A stretch of DNA of 64,000 nucleotides from Cupriavidus sp. D384 (GCF_001652915.1 NZ_BBQI01000043.1:44982-108981); one strand, 5' to 3'. Shown: positions 8,968 through 18,679, numbered from the stretch's first letter. The notes: a model not told the origin generated them from the sequence alone. A program made the numbers and translations.

Positions 8968-10149
8968 ATGTCCCACCCAGGCGTAGACACAGGATCGTTC
9001 GAGCTGTTTCTCAGCTCCCTGCAGCGATTCGTAAAACACAGGCTCATTCCGCTCGAGCGATATGTCGAAGAGCACGACCAAGTTCCTCCCGAGGTGGTTC
9101 AAGAGATGAAAGAACTTGGGTTGTTTGGCCTTTCCATCCCTGAGGAGTACGGAGGTCTCGGTCTGTCCATGGCACAAGAATGCCGTGTTGCCTATGAGAT
9201 AGGCCAGACCTCGCTAGCATTCCGCGGAGTTTTTGGCACCAATATCGGCATAGGCTCACAAGGCATCCTGATGGACGGCACCGAAGAGCAGAAGCGAACC
9301 ATTCTTCCCAGGGTGGCCAGTGGTGAGCTGTTGATGGCCTTCGCGTTAACCGAACCAGATGCCGGAACAGACGCTGCATCACTGAAGACCCAGGCGGTGG
9401 CGGACGGCGACTCTTTCTTGCTCAGCGGCACGAAGCGATTCATCTCCAACGCGCCGTTTGCTGACGCCTTTACCTTGATGGCCCGGACCGGGGGTTCAGG
9501 CGGCGAAGGGATTTCCGCCTTCATTGTGCCAGCTGACGCGAAGGGTCTTTCGCTTGGGAATCCCGATAAGAAGATGGGCCAACGGGGCACAAAGACTTGC
9601 GACGTCATTCTGGACCAAGTTCAAGTCCCCGCACAGAACATTATCGGTGGGATCCCTGGACAAGGATTCAAGACTGCAATGAAGGTGCTCAACAGAGCCC
9701 GACTGCATCTGGCCGCAGTGGGATGCGGCATGGCAAAGCGCGCCCTTGACGAGTCGCTCACATATGCACGTGAGCGCAAGCAATTTGGACAACCGATTGG
9801 CCAGTTCCAACTGATTCAGGCCATGCTCGCCGATAGCCAAGCTGAGCTTCTTGCGGCCTGGTCACTTGTAAAGAGTTGCGCCAAACGATTTGATGCGCTT
9901 CCGGCCGGCAGCCCCGACCCTTCGATGCGGGTTATGACGTCAAGCGCGAAGATGTTCGCCACAGAGATGGCCGGGAGAGTTGCGGATCGTGGCGTCCAAA
10001 TTCATGGGGGCTCGGGCTATATCAATGAGTTTCCAATCGAGCGCATCTACCGGGATGTGCGTCTTCTTCGTCTATATGAGGGAACGACACAGATTCAGCA
10101 AGTGATCATCGGACGAACGTTGATGAAGGACGTCGATGTCGTCAGCTGA
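8968..10149 (+). CDS. Acyl-CoA dehydrogenase
   Basis: This 393-residue flavoenzyme has the usual three ACAD domains: N-terminal helices, the '[19 protein letters not shown]' beta domain near residue 125, and a C-terminal helical domain with '[21 protein letters not shown]'. '[19 protein letters not shown]' and '[10 protein letters not shown]' follow, with the glutamate of the YEGT motif as catalytic base. It introduces an alpha,beta double bond into an acyl-CoA and passes electrons to ETF. An upstream TTG (8887) is open in frame, but similarity starts at the ATG chosen. It sits 87 bp after Bug 2 and 71 bp before the thiolase, forming a beta-oxidation pair. Confidence 0.93.
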   Translation: MSHPGVDTGSFELFLSSLQRFVKHRLIPLERYVEEHDQVPPEVVQEMKELGLFGLSIPEEYGGLGLSMAQECRVAYEIGQTSLAFRGVFGTNIGIGSQGILMDGTEEQKRTILPRVASGELLMAFALTEPDAGTDAASLKTQAVADGDSFLLSGTKRFISNAPFADAFTLMARTGGSGGEGISAFIVPADAKGLSLGNPDKKMGQRGTKTCDVILDQVQVPAQNIIGGIPGQGFKTAMKVLNRARLHLAAVGCGMAKRALDESLTYARERKQFGQPIGQFQLIQAMLADSQAELLAAWSLVKSCAKRFDALPAGSPDPSMRVMTSSAKMFATEMAGRVADRGVQIHGGSGYINEFPIERIYRDVRLLRLYEGTTQIQQVIIGRTLMKDVDVVS

Positions 10150-10220
10150 ACAACCCCTCGTCTAGCACAAACTCTTGTTGCGTTACGGCACACGAATCCC
10201 ATCTCGAATCAAGGAACACC

Positions 10221-11402
10221 ATGCGTCAAGCGGTTATTGTTTCCACAGCTCGCACCCCCCTGACAAAGGCACATCGCGGCGAGTTCAATATCACTTCCGG
10301 ACCCACACTTGCCAGCTTCGCGGTACGCGCCGCTGTAGAGCGATCACGACTGGACCCGGCCCGCATCGAGGATATGGTGCTAGGTTGCGGGTATCCCGAA
10401 GGAACAACAGGTCGAAACATCGCTCGCCAAACGGTGATTCGATCCCAGTTGCCGCTTTCTATCGGCGGCACCACCGTAAATCGATTCTGCGCGTCCGGCC
10501 TCCAGGCCATCGCTATCGCGGCCGGACGCATCGTCGTCGATGGCGCTCCAGCGATGATCGCCGGCGGCGTGGAGAGCATTTCTGGCATTCGTACCCGCGA
10601 TGATGGCAAGTCAGGCTTGGATCCTTGGATTGTCGAGCACAAGCCGGACCTTTACATGGAGATGATCGATACGGCCGACGTTGTTGCGAAACGCTATGGA
10701 ATCAGCCGAGAGGACCAAGATAGGTTCTCCGTAGAAAGTCAGCGAAAGACTGCCCAGGCCCAGGAATCTGGCCGTTATCTAAATGAGATTGTCTCCGTTT
10801 CCACAACGATGGCCGTAACCGACAAGGAGACCGGACAGACCACAGAACGCGTCGTGACAGTAGACCGAGACACCTGCAACCGGCCAGGCACGACATATGA
10901 ATCCCTTGCAAAGCTTAGTCCAGTTAAGGGCGAAGGGAAGTTCGTTACGGCTGGCAACGCGTCGCAACTCTCGGACGGCGCCAGCGCGTGCGTGCTTATG
11001 GAAGCCAGAGAAGCTGAGCGCCTGGGCCTTCAGCCTCTTGGCGCGTTCCGCGGACTTGCGGTGGCCGGTTGCGAGCCCGACGAGATGGGGATCGGCCCCG
11101 TGTTCGCTGTACCGAAGCTGCTTGAACGCTTCGGGCTGCAGATCGAAGACATTGATCTCTGGGAGCTAAATGAGGCGTTCGCCTCCCAATCCATCTACTG
11201 CCAGAAGGCGCTCAGGATTCCGGACGAACGCCTGAACGTAAACGGGGGAGCGGTCTCGATCGGACATCCCTTTGGTATGACAGGTGCTCGCCTGGCTGGC
11301 CACATTCTTCTCGAAGGCCAGCGCCGCAAGGCAAAATGGGGCGTCGTCACTATGTGTATCGCAGGCGGGATGGGAGCAGCTGGCCTGTTCGAAATCTTCT
11401 GA
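10221..11402 (+). CDS. Acetyl-CoA C-acyltransferase (thiolase)
   Basis: This 393-residue degradative thiolase has the acyl-accepting cysteine Cys90 in '[12 protein letters not shown]', the '[19 protein letters not shown]' histidine motif and the C-terminal '[14 protein letters not shown]' cysteine. All catalytic residues of the family are visible. It cleaves a 3-ketoacyl-CoA with CoA to acetyl-CoA and a shortened acyl-CoA, and would be the last beta-oxidation step of the 4672-11402 cluster. An imperfect stem (about 11412-11437) lies just past the stop. Confidence 0.94.
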   Translation: MRQAVIVSTARTPLTKAHRGEFNITSGPTLASFAVRAAVERSRLDPARIEDMVLGCGYPEGTTGRNIARQTVIRSQLPLSIGGTTVNRFCASGLQAIAIAAGRIVVDGAPAMIAGGVESISGIRTRDDGKSGLDPWIVEHKPDLYMEMIDTADVVAKRYGISREDQDRFSVESQRKTAQAQESGRYLNEIVSVSTTMAVTDKETGQTTERVVTVDRDTCNRPGTTYESLAKLSPVKGEGKFVTAGNASQLSDGASACVLMEAREAERLGLQPLGAFRGLAVAGCEPDEMGIGPVFAVPKLLERFGLQIEDIDLWELNEAFASQSIYCQKALRIPDERLNVNGGAVSIGHPFGMTGARLAGHILLEGQRRKAKWGVVTMCIAGGMGAAGLFEIF

Positions 11403-11596
11403 GTTAGCAGGATTTATGGCCGGTTCAGCGGCTATAAACCATCACGATACCGGGTATAAAACACGTGTCTTGGACATCTTGAGACATTTGGCCCAATCTG
11501 ACCGCCTTCCATTTCCCCCGCTCAGGGGATCGGGTAGGCGGTCCGGCTTCCTACAGGTCGGAGCGTGCGTCGACGCGGAGCCATAGGGAGGTCGAA

Positions 11597-12538
11597 ATGC
11601 TTCAACAAGTACGGCAGGCAATGAACCTGAATCTCATCGAGGTATTTGTGGAGATTGTCGACTGCGGCAGTATGAGTGCAGCCGCCCGGAAGCTTAACGT
11701 CACCCGTTCAAACGTTAGCCATCAAGTCAAGGCACTGGAGAAGCAAACAGGTGCCCAACTCCTTCATCGATCCACACGGGGACTGGCACTTACTCAGGCC
11801 GGTCATATGCTCTACGAGTATGGGAATCGAACACTAGTTGAACTGCAAGCTACTCGAGCTTCCATTGAGAACCTCGGAAAAGCCCTGCAAGGGCACGTGC
11901 GTGTGAGCGTTCCAACGGGTTTTGGTCGATTCTTTGCAGGACCACTCTTGCTAGAGTTCGCTCGGACTCACCCCGGCATCACACTAGCGATTACGTTCGA
12001 CAACGAAGTCCAGGATCTCATCGCCGCGCAGATAGACATCGCTCTACGTATTACGAAGACTCCACCCTTGGACTACGTTGCTCGCGAGGTTTTCGCCATC
12101 GATCTGATGCTCTTTGCATCCGACGACTATCTTCGAAAAAATGGTCCAGTTTCGCATCCAAGCGAGCTCGCCGAACGATCAATAGTTGCTCGGCCGTACC
12201 CTGGTCGGAAAATTCCCCTTCGCCTGATCCATCGTAACAACGCTGCAGATCAAGTGACAATGACATTGCAGCCAAGCCTCGAATCCGCAGACTTTCCATT
12301 GCTTGCAGACGCGGTGTCTCAGGGCTTGGGAATCGGCCTCTTACCTGCCTACGTATCCCAGTCGGCAACGCACGGATCCACGGTACAACCGGTTCTGCCA
12401 GACTACCGTGTTGTCACCGATCCGCAATCACTTTATATTCTGACACTGCCTAGCCGATATCCTTCCCCGGCTACCCGCTCCGTCATCGAGTTTCTTCGCG
12501 AGCGCATAGCTCTTCTACTTCCCGCTCGGAATTGTTGA
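11597..12538 (+). CDS. LysR-family transcriptional regulator 1
   Basis: This 313-residue LysR regulator has an N-terminal winged helix-turn-helix ('DCGSMSAAARKLNVTRSNVSHQVKALEKQTG') and a substrate-binding effector domain from about residue 98. It resembles LysR members of the type that act on oxidoreductase genes. The start is supported by GGGAGG six bases upstream; an alternative ATG is at 11621. It lies between the plus-strand beta-oxidation genes and the convergent minus-strand acyl-CoA operon. It could control either, or the upstream thiolase cluster in which it is co-oriented. Confidence 0.92.
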   Translation: MLQQVRQAMNLNLIEVFVEIVDCGSMSAAARKLNVTRSNVSHQVKALEKQTGAQLLHRSTRGLALTQAGHMLYEYGNRTLVELQATRASIENLGKALQGHVRVSVPTGFGRFFAGPLLLEFARTHPGITLAITFDNEVQDLIAAQIDIALRITKTPPLDYVAREVFAIDLMLFASDDYLRKNGPVSHPSELAERSIVARPYPGRKIPLRLIHRNNAADQVTMTLQPSLESADFPLLADAVSQGLGIGLLPAYVSQSATHGSTVQPVLPDYRVVTDPQSLYILTLPSRYPSPATRSVIEFLRERIALLLPARNC

Positions 12539-12540
12539 CA

Positions 12541-12556
12541 GGCCTTCAGGAAGGCC
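12541..12556 (+). terminator. Short GC-rich hairpin after LysR 1
   Basis: GGCCTTC and its inverted copy form a 7-bp stem with a two-base loop, two bases after the LysR stop and between convergent genes. It has no T-tract, so termination is a guess. Confidence 0.35.
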
Positions 12557-12610
12557 CGTCCAACATCGGGCCGAAATCAGCTGTCATTGCGGCAGACTAC
12601 CCTGAGCAAT

Positions 12611-13327
12611 CTAACCAACTGCGCCGCGCGACGGCGGCTGCACCCCATCGCCAATGCATTGACGAATCACGTCTAGGGTTCCTAGATCCAACTCACTCGC
12701 GTCGACCACTCCAAAATACTTTAGCCACGGCTTGACGTGCTCAGCGTAGAGTTCCGCGCCGGATTCCCGAGGCACTGCATCCGGCGCCTCCGTTGCGCCC
12801 CCCAAAGCGGCAGATACTTCCACATTTGGATTGCCGTCTGCTAGCCCCGCCAGACGCCGGATACGAAGCGCATCCCTGATTTCGACAATGCGCTCTTCTG
12901 TAAAGACTCCAGAATCGAGAAGATCAGCAATATGGAGCACGCGGCCTCTTGAGCCCCAACTGCCGTCATCGATAACCCGAAAGTTCACCCACCACGTCGG
13001 CGCAGGAAAATCCAAACCGCACACCTCCGCTAGAGCGCGAAGGATACCCTCAATGACACGCTTGCGGACGGCTAGCGGCCACGCAGCCTCCATAACCGTG
13101 ACATCTACCGTCATGACGTCCTTCGGAGCATCCACAAGCAGCTTTCCGCCAATCGCCATCCTCTCGGCGTCCAACTCAACAAAGTGGACCTGGAAGCCGA
13201 TGCGGGCCGCAGGATGATTCTGACCAACTTCGGGTACTAGAACAGCGTCTGTCAGCAAAAGCGCCAGCGCCCGACGCTGTTCGAGAGTAAGCCGATCCTT
13301 AGGGGTCGTTAAGGTGACTATTGTCAT
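12611..13327 (-). CDS. Putative double tautomerase-fold protein without Pro1
   Basis: This 238-residue protein has two consecutive units resembling the beta-alpha-beta fold of the 4-oxalocrotonate tautomerase superfamily. Unit 1 is at 1-64 (start 'MTIVTLTTPKDRLTLEQR', helix 'RRALALLLTDAV', strand 'GFQVHFVEL'). Unit 2 is at about 70-137 (start 'MTVDVTVMEAAWPLAVRKR', strand 'TWWVNFRVIDDG'). Family enzymes use the N-terminal proline left after Met removal. Here residue 2 is Thr, so the classical base is absent. A roughly 95-residue C-terminal extension has no relative I recognise. The start overlaps the hydrolase stop (ATGA), making this the last gene of the 18546-12611 operon. The function may be structural or a different chemistry; the family assignment is inference. 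Confidence 0.62.
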   Translation of the reverse strand: MTIVTLTTPKDRLTLEQRRALALLLTDAVLVPEVGQNHPAARIGFQVHFVELDAERMAIGGKLLVDAPKDVMTVDVTVMEAAWPLAVRKRVIEGILRALAEVCGLDFPAPTWWVNFRVIDDGSWGSRGRVLHIADLLDSGVFTEERIVEIRDALRIRRLAGLADGNPNVEVSAALGGATEAPDAVPRESGAELYAEHVKPWLKYFGVVDASELDLGTLDVIRQCIGDGVQPPSRGAVG

Positions 13328-14274
13328 ACGATTGATCTCCCATCGTTTGAGGCGATTCCGGCTAGAGCTGGGAATCTTTGAGTGCCCGTTTCGGCACGAT
13401 CGGCGAGCTGTTGTTCGACCCATTGGAGAAGCTTGTCCCACAGAGGGGTTGCATCCGCACGAAAATAGCCCATATGCCCTATCGCTTTGCCAGGTTCCCA
13501 AGGATGCAGGTCCAGGCGGTTGACGTCAGCCCCGGTGAAGGCTCTTACAAACGCATCACGTGACTTGGGCGAGGCCCAAGGATCATCAACCGCATTCGCA
13601 GCGACAAGCGGCAGGCCAACCTTCGCGTAGACGTCGGAAATATGAGTCATAGCTGGATCATCGAAGAAGTAGTGTGGATAGCCACACCAGCGACGCCATT
13701 GGCGGTACACACCGAACGGTAAGTCCTCGCCCATACCGAGCAAGCTCCACGGCATGTATCCTTTCAGAGCGACAAGTGACGGCAGTACTACGTTCCACTG
13801 CAGCCACACCTTCCATGCTTCGCTTTTTGGCATCCAACCGCTCCATCCCGCACCAACACCAAAGCAATACGCTCCTGCAAGGGCGTCATGATTTGGCAGC
13901 AGACCTACAGCTTGTCCCCCAAACGAATGCCCGATGAGGAACAGAGCTGTGTGAGCGGTTCTCATGCTTTCGACTGCGGCACCGAGATCTAGACGTCCCC
14001 AATCCAGATAGGTCGCTTCGAAGCCCTTGAGTGAGCCCCGTCGCGACGCACCTATCCCTCGGTAGTCGAAGGTCAGCGTAGCGAATCCCTTCGCAGCCGC
14101 ATGCAGGGCGAACCTTCGGTAATATCGCTGTCCAACTCCGGTGGCTCCGCCTAGGACGAACCGCCCGCGAACAGGTCCAGACGGCTCATATCGCATTCCT
14201 CCGAGTGGGAAGCCATCTGCTGCGGTGATGGTGACAGCGCAAGTCCGAGTATGAAGATCGTCATGCGCGCTCAA
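13324..14274 (-). CDS. Alpha/beta hydrolase with TTG start
   Basis: This protein of about 316 residues has an alpha/beta-hydrolase core: 'GRFVLGGATGVGQRYYRRFA', the 'TLTFDYRGIGAS' strand-turn and the nucleophile elbow 'LIGHSFGGQA'. A histidine lies near the C-terminal 'AIGHMGYFR' segment. No ATG exists in frame near the start of similarity. TTG at 14274 is preceded by GGGAGG with ideal six-base spacing inside the ligase 3' end, so I take it as the start, giving a 14-bp overlap with the ligase gene. It probably hydrolyses an ester, lactone or thioester in the same pathway. Its start and specificity are inferred. Confidence 0.78.
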   Translation of the reverse strand: MSAHDDLHTRTCAVTITAADGFPLGGMRYEPSGPVRGRFVLGGATGVGQRYYRRFALHAAAKGFATLTFDYRGIGASRRGSLKGFEATYLDWGRLDLGAAVESMRTAHTALFLIGHSFGGQAVGLLPNHDALAGAYCFGVGAGWSGWMPKSEAWKVWLQWNVVLPSLVALKGYMPWSLLGMGEDLPFGVYRQWRRWCGYPHYFFDDPAMTHISDVYAKVGLPLVAANAVDDPWASPKSRDAFVRAFTGADVNRLDLHPWEPGKAIGHMGYFRADATPLWDKLLQWVEQQLADRAETGTQRFPALAGIASNDGRSIV

Positions 14275-15928
14275 TTTCGACCTCCCGCAGCACCAAGTCC
14301 TTGCGCAGAATTTTGCCAACGCCGCTTTTCGGCAAATCCTCAACGAACTCAATGTAGCGAGGGCGTTTGTAGTTCGCGAGCTTTCCTTCGCAGAAGCCCC
14401 GTAGTTGGCCTTCATCCAACGACGGGTCTCGCTTTACCACGTATGCCACAGGCACCTCTCCCGCATGTTTGTCCGATCGCGCTATCACGGCGGATTCCTC
14501 AACACCAGGGTGAGAGTTGATTACGCACTCCACTTCGGAGGGAAATACCTTAAAACCGGAAGAAATGATCATCTCCTTCTTCCGGTCTACGATTTTTAGA
14601 TACCCGTCAGCATCTCGTGTTGCGATGTCACCGGTCCGAAAAAAACCGTCTTCCGAGAAGGCTGTGGCATTTTCCTTAGGGTTGTTCCAGTACTCACGGA
14701 TCGTCGCACGACTTCGAACGTAGATCTCTCCGGGACCGTGGGGTATTTCCAGACCATCATCGTCTCGCAGCGACAGTTCAACGCCCAGGACAGGGAGACC
14801 GACGGACCCACATCGCGATTCCCCGGGGGGATTGCACGCTATGAGGCCAGTCTCCGTCATTCCGTACGCTTCCGTAATGTGGCGGCCGGTAAGTTCATGC
14901 CAGCGTCGTGACGTCGATTCAGCAACCGGCATACCCGCGCCGATACAGAGGCGTAACGTGGAGAAGTCTACTGAAGCAAAGCTCTTATGAGCCAGGAGCG
15001 CGTTGAATAGGGTATTGACCGCGGGGAAACTGGTCACAGCATGCCGCCGCCACTCCTTAACTATGTCCTCGCGTCGTCGTGGATTCATCACCAGCGTTGC
15101 TCTTCCCCCGATTGCTAAAGCAAAGAACAGATTTCCGATGCCCAGGACGTGATACAAAGGGATTGCCAGCAGCACGTTGTACCGCTTCTCATCCATACCG
15201 ATTAGATGCTCTGATAACGTGCCACGCTGCTGGTTCACGCCAAACATCAGCGCGTCGTGGGTAAGCGGAGCTCCTTTCGGAACCCCGGTCGTGCCACCGC
15301 TATATAACATCACTGCGGTGGCATTTGCATTGAGCTCTGCTGTGTGACTCTCAGCGTGTCTATGCTGCGCGTTGACCACATCTCGCCAACATGCCCCGAG
15401 CGTAAGCCGAAATGGGCGGAATCCTGGTTGCCGCTTTGATACGGCATTGACGATCAACCGTCGCCACCCGAGATGATCTCCTGCTTCGACTACCAAGGCG
15501 ACGCGAATGTCATTCTTCTTCAGGCCGGCCTCGAAATTTCCCGCCAATGGGCCAAACACAATTGCGGCAGATGCACCGCTGTCGGAAAGGATTTGGGAGA
15601 TTTCCTGCGAGGTATACAAGGGGTTCATGCAGACCGCCGTCATCCCAGCTCTCAATACCCCCAGGAGGGCGACTGGATACGCCATCACATTCGGGAGGGC
15701 GACTGCAATGCACGCGCCAGCAGGCAGATTCTTATGTCGCAGCCAAGCCGCGAGTGCCTTACTTTTGGCCTCTAGCTCACTGTAAGTCAGCACAGCACCC
15801 ATAGAACTAACGGCCACGGCATTAGGCGCTCGCTGAGCGCTGGCGCTAATCGCATCTACGATTGAATTCGACCCGCCCGGAATCGGGGCTTCTGCAGCCG
15901 GATCCGATTCTGCAACATAGCTAATCAT
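14261..15928 (-). CDS. Acyl-CoA synthetase (AMP-forming)
   Basis: This 555-residue member of the ANL adenylate-forming superfamily has P-loop-like 'MLYSGGTTGVPKGAPLTH', 'AYGMTETGLIACNPPGE', 'FFRTGDIATRDADGYLKI', the hinge 'DRKKEMIISSGFKVFPSEVE' and the C-terminal lysine motif 'LPKSGVGKILRKDL'. It activates a carboxylic acid with ATP and CoA through an acyl-adenylate. The start ATG lies five bases after the acyl-CoA dehydrogenase stop, with GGAG inside that gene's last codons. It follows the acyl-CoA dehydrogenase and precedes the hydrolase, so this operon has its own activation step independent of the CoA-transferases. Confidence 0.93.
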   Translation of the reverse strand: MISYVAESDPAAEAPIPGGSNSIVDAISASAQRAPNAVAVSSMGAVLTYSELEAKSKALAAWLRHKNLPAGACIAVALPNVMAYPVALLGVLRAGMTAVCMNPLYTSQEISQILSDSGASAAIVFGPLAGNFEAGLKKNDIRVALVVEAGDHLGWRRLIVNAVSKRQPGFRPFRLTLGACWRDVVNAQHRHAESHTAELNANATAVMLYSGGTTGVPKGAPLTHDALMFGVNQQRGTLSEHLIGMDEKRYNVLLAIPLYHVLGIGNLFFALAIGGRATLVMNPRRREDIVKEWRRHAVTSFPAVNTLFNALLAHKSFASVDFSTLRLCIGAGMPVAESTSRRWHELTGRHITEAYGMTETGLIACNPPGESRCGSVGLPVLGVELSLRDDDGLEIPHGPGEIYVRSRATIREYWNNPKENATAFSEDGFFRTGDIATRDADGYLKIVDRKKEMIISSGFKVFPSEVECVINSHPGVEESAVIARSDKHAGEVPVAYVVKRDPSLDEGQLRGFCEGKLANYKRPRYIEFVEDLPKSGVGKILRKDLVLREVEIERA

Positions 15929-15932
15929 TGAG

Positions 15933-17723
15933 CTACTCCGCAAGAAATTGAGCCTCACCAATCCACGTGGCCGATGCCAGCCGCACTCGAAGTAATGCGG
16001 CTAGGTGTCTAACGGACTCTTGCGAATGCCGCATATAGTGGACGGCCGTCTCGATTTTTTCCTGATGCCATCGAATTTTCTGCGCAGCACCGTTTGCGGC
16101 CTCTGCCATCCAGGCCCATAGATACGCGAAAACGATAGCGCCCACCAGTTCAAGGTAGAGGGGTGCCACCAGGCCAACCGTGTTGCGATCGAAAACGGCT
16201 TCGACGGTGACGCGCTCGGATACTTCCTTAAGGATGCCTACGTACTCGCGCAAAGGTGCTGAGAGTTCACGTAGCTCTGAGCAACTATCGAGACGCGATG
16301 CAAGCGCGATGATGGTTTTCGCCAGCAGACCAACACGTTTTCCCTGGTCAAAGATCGTTTTACGACCAAGAAGATCCAACGACTGGATGTAATTTGTTCC
16401 CTCATAAATCGGACAGATGGCCGCATCGCGCAGCAGTTGCTCCATGCCCGTCTCGCATATGTATCCGAAACCACCATGGAGCTGCATCGCAGCGCGAATC
16501 TGCTGCCCGGACTGGTCCGACAAGTAAGCCTTTACTACGGGCGTGAGAAATTCCGCCAACATCGTGCTAGCGACTCGCCGGTCTGGGTCCGGATGGAACC
16601 GCGACTCGTCGAGTAGCAATCCAGCCCAAGCGACCAGCAATCGACCTGCCTCGACGAACTCCTTTTGGGCCAACAAGGTCTGCTTGACACCAATATGACT
16701 TATCAGCGAGTCAGCAGCCTTTTCTGGCTCTACCGGTCCGGAAAGAGCCCGACCCTGACGGCGCTCTCTCGCGTATCGCGTGGCGTTCTGGAAGGCGATA
16801 TCCGCCAAGCCCACCGACTGGGCACCGACAGCCAAGCGCGCCCGGTTCATCAACACGAACATTGCCGGAAGACCTCTATTCAACTCCCCAACAAGGAAGG
16901 CCTGGGCGCTGTCAAATGCGAGTCCACAAGTAGCATTGGCCCGAATTCCGTGCTTATGCTCCAAGCTGGCCACACTGACGCGATTCCAATCTCCAATTCG
17001 AGCGCCCTCTCCACCAATCTTGAACTTCGGCACCACAAACAGACTTAGTCCCGCCGTTCCTTGGGGTGCGCCCTTCGTCCGCGCCAGTACCAGATGCACG
17101 ATGTTCTCACTGAGGTCATGATCTCCATTCGAAATGAAGATCTTGGATCCAGTGAGCAGGTAGCTGGCGTCAGCCTGTTCCTCAGCAGTCGTTCTTATCA
17201 ACGAAAGGTCGCTACCGGCATCGGCCTCGGTAAGACACATAGTGCCTAACCACTGCCCGCTCGCAAGTGGCGCCGAGAACATCGCTCGAACCTGCTCATT
17301 TCCGAACGTTTCGATGCAATCCAGAACCCCCTCTCTGACAGTCGCATATATGCTGAAGGCCATATTTGTCGCGCTCAGGATTTCGTCAAACATCGCGCCG
17401 ACAACCAAGGGGAAGCCCTGCCCTCCCGCTTTTCGGGGAACTGTTAAGGAAGGCCAACCCATCTGCTGAAATCGCTGGTATGCGTTCGCAAAACCCGGGG
17501 GAGCGCTAACGCTTCCCCCATCGACTCGACAGCCAGTCGTATCGCCCGACTGGTTGAGCGGAAGGAGTTTTTCGGTTGCGAAAACAGATCCAGCCTCGAG
17601 GACCATCGCTATAGTCTCGCTGTCGACATGGGAGTAATCTGGAAGGCAAGACAGCACAGCGTCCACGTTCAAGACATCATGGAGCAAGAAGCTGAATTCT
17701 TCCAAGGGTGCCGCGTAGTGCAA
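15933..17723 (-). CDS. Long acyl-CoA dehydrogenase with C-terminal extension, TTG start
   Basis: This 596-residue acyl-CoA dehydrogenase is of the longer class with an added C-terminal helical domain. Visible motifs are 'MCLTEADAGSDLSLIRT', 'LEHKHGIRANATCGLAFDSA', 'MQLHGGFGYICETGMEQLLRD' and 'IYEGTNYIQSLDLLGRK', with the Glu of the YEGT motif as base. The N-terminus 'HYAAPLEEFSFLLHDVL' matches the usual start of this class. The only in-frame start there is TTG at 17723, because a stop codon lies close upstream. Related enzymes act on medium or branched acyl-CoAs. It follows the crotonase by 25 bp in the TetR-controlled operon. Confidence 0.88.
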   Translation of the reverse strand: MHYAAPLEEFSFLLHDVLNVDAVLSCLPDYSHVDSETIAMVLEAGSVFATEKLLPLNQSGDTTGCRVDGGSVSAPPGFANAYQRFQQMGWPSLTVPRKAGGQGFPLVVGAMFDEILSATNMAFSIYATVREGVLDCIETFGNEQVRAMFSAPLASGQWLGTMCLTEADAGSDLSLIRTTAEEQADASYLLTGSKIFISNGDHDLSENIVHLVLARTKGAPQGTAGLSLFVVPKFKIGGEGARIGDWNRVSVASLEHKHGIRANATCGLAFDSAQAFLVGELNRGLPAMFVLMNRARLAVGAQSVGLADIAFQNATRYARERRQGRALSGPVEPEKAADSLISHIGVKQTLLAQKEFVEAGRLLVAWAGLLLDESRFHPDPDRRVASTMLAEFLTPVVKAYLSDQSGQQIRAAMQLHGGFGYICETGMEQLLRDAAICPIYEGTNYIQSLDLLGRKTIFDQGKRVGLLAKTIIALASRLDSCSELRELSAPLREYVGILKEVSERVTVEAVFDRNTVGLVAPLYLELVGAIVFAYLWAWMAEAANGAAQKIRWHQEKIETAVHYMRHSQESVRHLAALLRVRLASATWIGEAQFLAE

Positions 17724-17748
17724 CGTTTCAGTTTCCCCTGTCTACGCA

Positions 17749-18546
17749 TTAGCGTCCTTTGAACTGCGCGGGTCGCTTCTGCATCATGGCGAGGATTCCT
17801 TCGCGGACGTCTTCCGACTTGACCAGTTCGAAAAGTCGCGGATTCAGTGCCGCCAAGGCTGCAGACTCTCCTTCGTCTCGGGCTTGGGATGCAGAAGCAA
17901 GGGTCGCTTTGACTGCCAAGGGTGCTGCGGTGGAAATCTTAAGTGCCAATTCCAAGGCTCGATCAAGCTCGCGACCTTCCTCGACCACCTCGCTAACGAG
18001 CCGCATACGCAGGGCCTCCTCAGCATCAAAGGCATCGCCAGTCAGCATGTATCGCATTGCATCCGACCAACCAGCGGCCAGAGGAAAGCGGACAGTTGCG
18101 CCTCCGGAAGGTGGGATGCCACGGAGAACCTCAAGTTGAGCAAATTGAGTATCGCTTGCGGCGATTGCAATGTCGGCAGCGAGGGCAAGCTCAATTCCTG
18201 CCGTCCAACAGGTTCCGCGTACGGCGACAATAAGAGGTTTCCTCCGTCGCACGCCCGACACGCTAAATGGGTCGATCCCGCCTTCCGGATAGCCAAACTT
18301 TCCTGACGCCAATCGTGGCGCCAGATCCATCATGTCAAGGCCTGCTGTGAAATGCTCCCCGTGCGCGAACAGCACGGCGCAGCGCAGTTCATCGTTCCTC
18401 TCATACTCGCCTATCGCAAGTGCGAGGTCATCGAGCATAGCGCCGTCAAGGGCGTTTCGCTTTCCCGCTCGATCCAGACCAATCAAAAAAACAGACTCCC
18501 GCTGCTCACGGCTGACGCGTCCGGCGCCGTTGTTGTTGTCCTGCAT
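17749..18546 (-). CDS. Enoyl-CoA hydratase (both catalytic Glu present)
   Basis: This 265-residue crotonase-family enzyme has 'GEHFTAGLDMMDLA' near residue 63. Glu119 ('TAGIELALAAD') and Glu139 ('FAQLEVLRG') occupy the two hydratase positions, 20 residues apart as in the rat enzyme. It is therefore the best candidate in this window for true hydration of a trans-2-enoyl-CoA. It is the promoter-proximal gene of the minus-strand operon that continues with acyl-CoA dehydrogenase, ligase, hydrolase and the tautomerase-like protein, and it is divergent from the TetR gene at 18680. GGAG stands a few bases before the ATG. Confidence 0.92.
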   Translation of the reverse strand: MQDNNNGAGRVSREQRESVFLIGLDRAGKRNALDGAMLDDLALAIGEYERNDELRCAVLFAHGEHFTAGLDMMDLAPRLASGKFGYPEGGIDPFSVSGVRRRKPLIVAVRGTCWTAGIELALAADIAIAASDTQFAQLEVLRGIPPSGGATVRFPLAAGWSDAMRYMLTGDAFDAEEALRMRLVSEVVEEGRELDRALELALKISTAAPLAVKATLASASQARDEGESAALAALNPRLFELVKSEDVREGILAMMQKRPAQFKGR

Positions 18547-18610
18547 ACCTTCGTCTCCTAGTTAGGCGCGCACTACTTAGCGCAGCACGCGCGAACCGTG
18601 CTCATGCACT

Positions 18611-18634
18611 CGATTATGACAACTGTTATAGTCG
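18611..18634. promoter_or_regulatory. Palindromic operator 1 of the TetR/acyl-CoA operon region
   Basis: A 24-bp imperfect palindrome runs from CGATTATGACAA to its mirrored half TGTTATAGTCG between divergent genes. It shares TATGACA and TGTTATAG-type half sites with operator 2, whose centre is 34 bp away. It is the probable binding site of the TetR protein encoded at 18680. Confidence 0.72.
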
Positions 18635-18646
18635 AGGCCATGCTAT

Positions 18647-18666
18647 GCTATGACAATCGTTATAGC
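18647..18666. promoter_or_regulatory. Palindromic operator 2 of the TetR/acyl-CoA operon region
   Basis: The 20-bp sequence GCTATGACAATCGTTATAGC is a near-perfect palindrome ending 13 bases before the TetR start codon. Together with operator 1 it suggests cooperative autorepression and repression of the divergent enoyl-CoA hydratase operon. Confidence 0.75.
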
Positions 18667-18679
18667 AAGGAGTTTGTGA

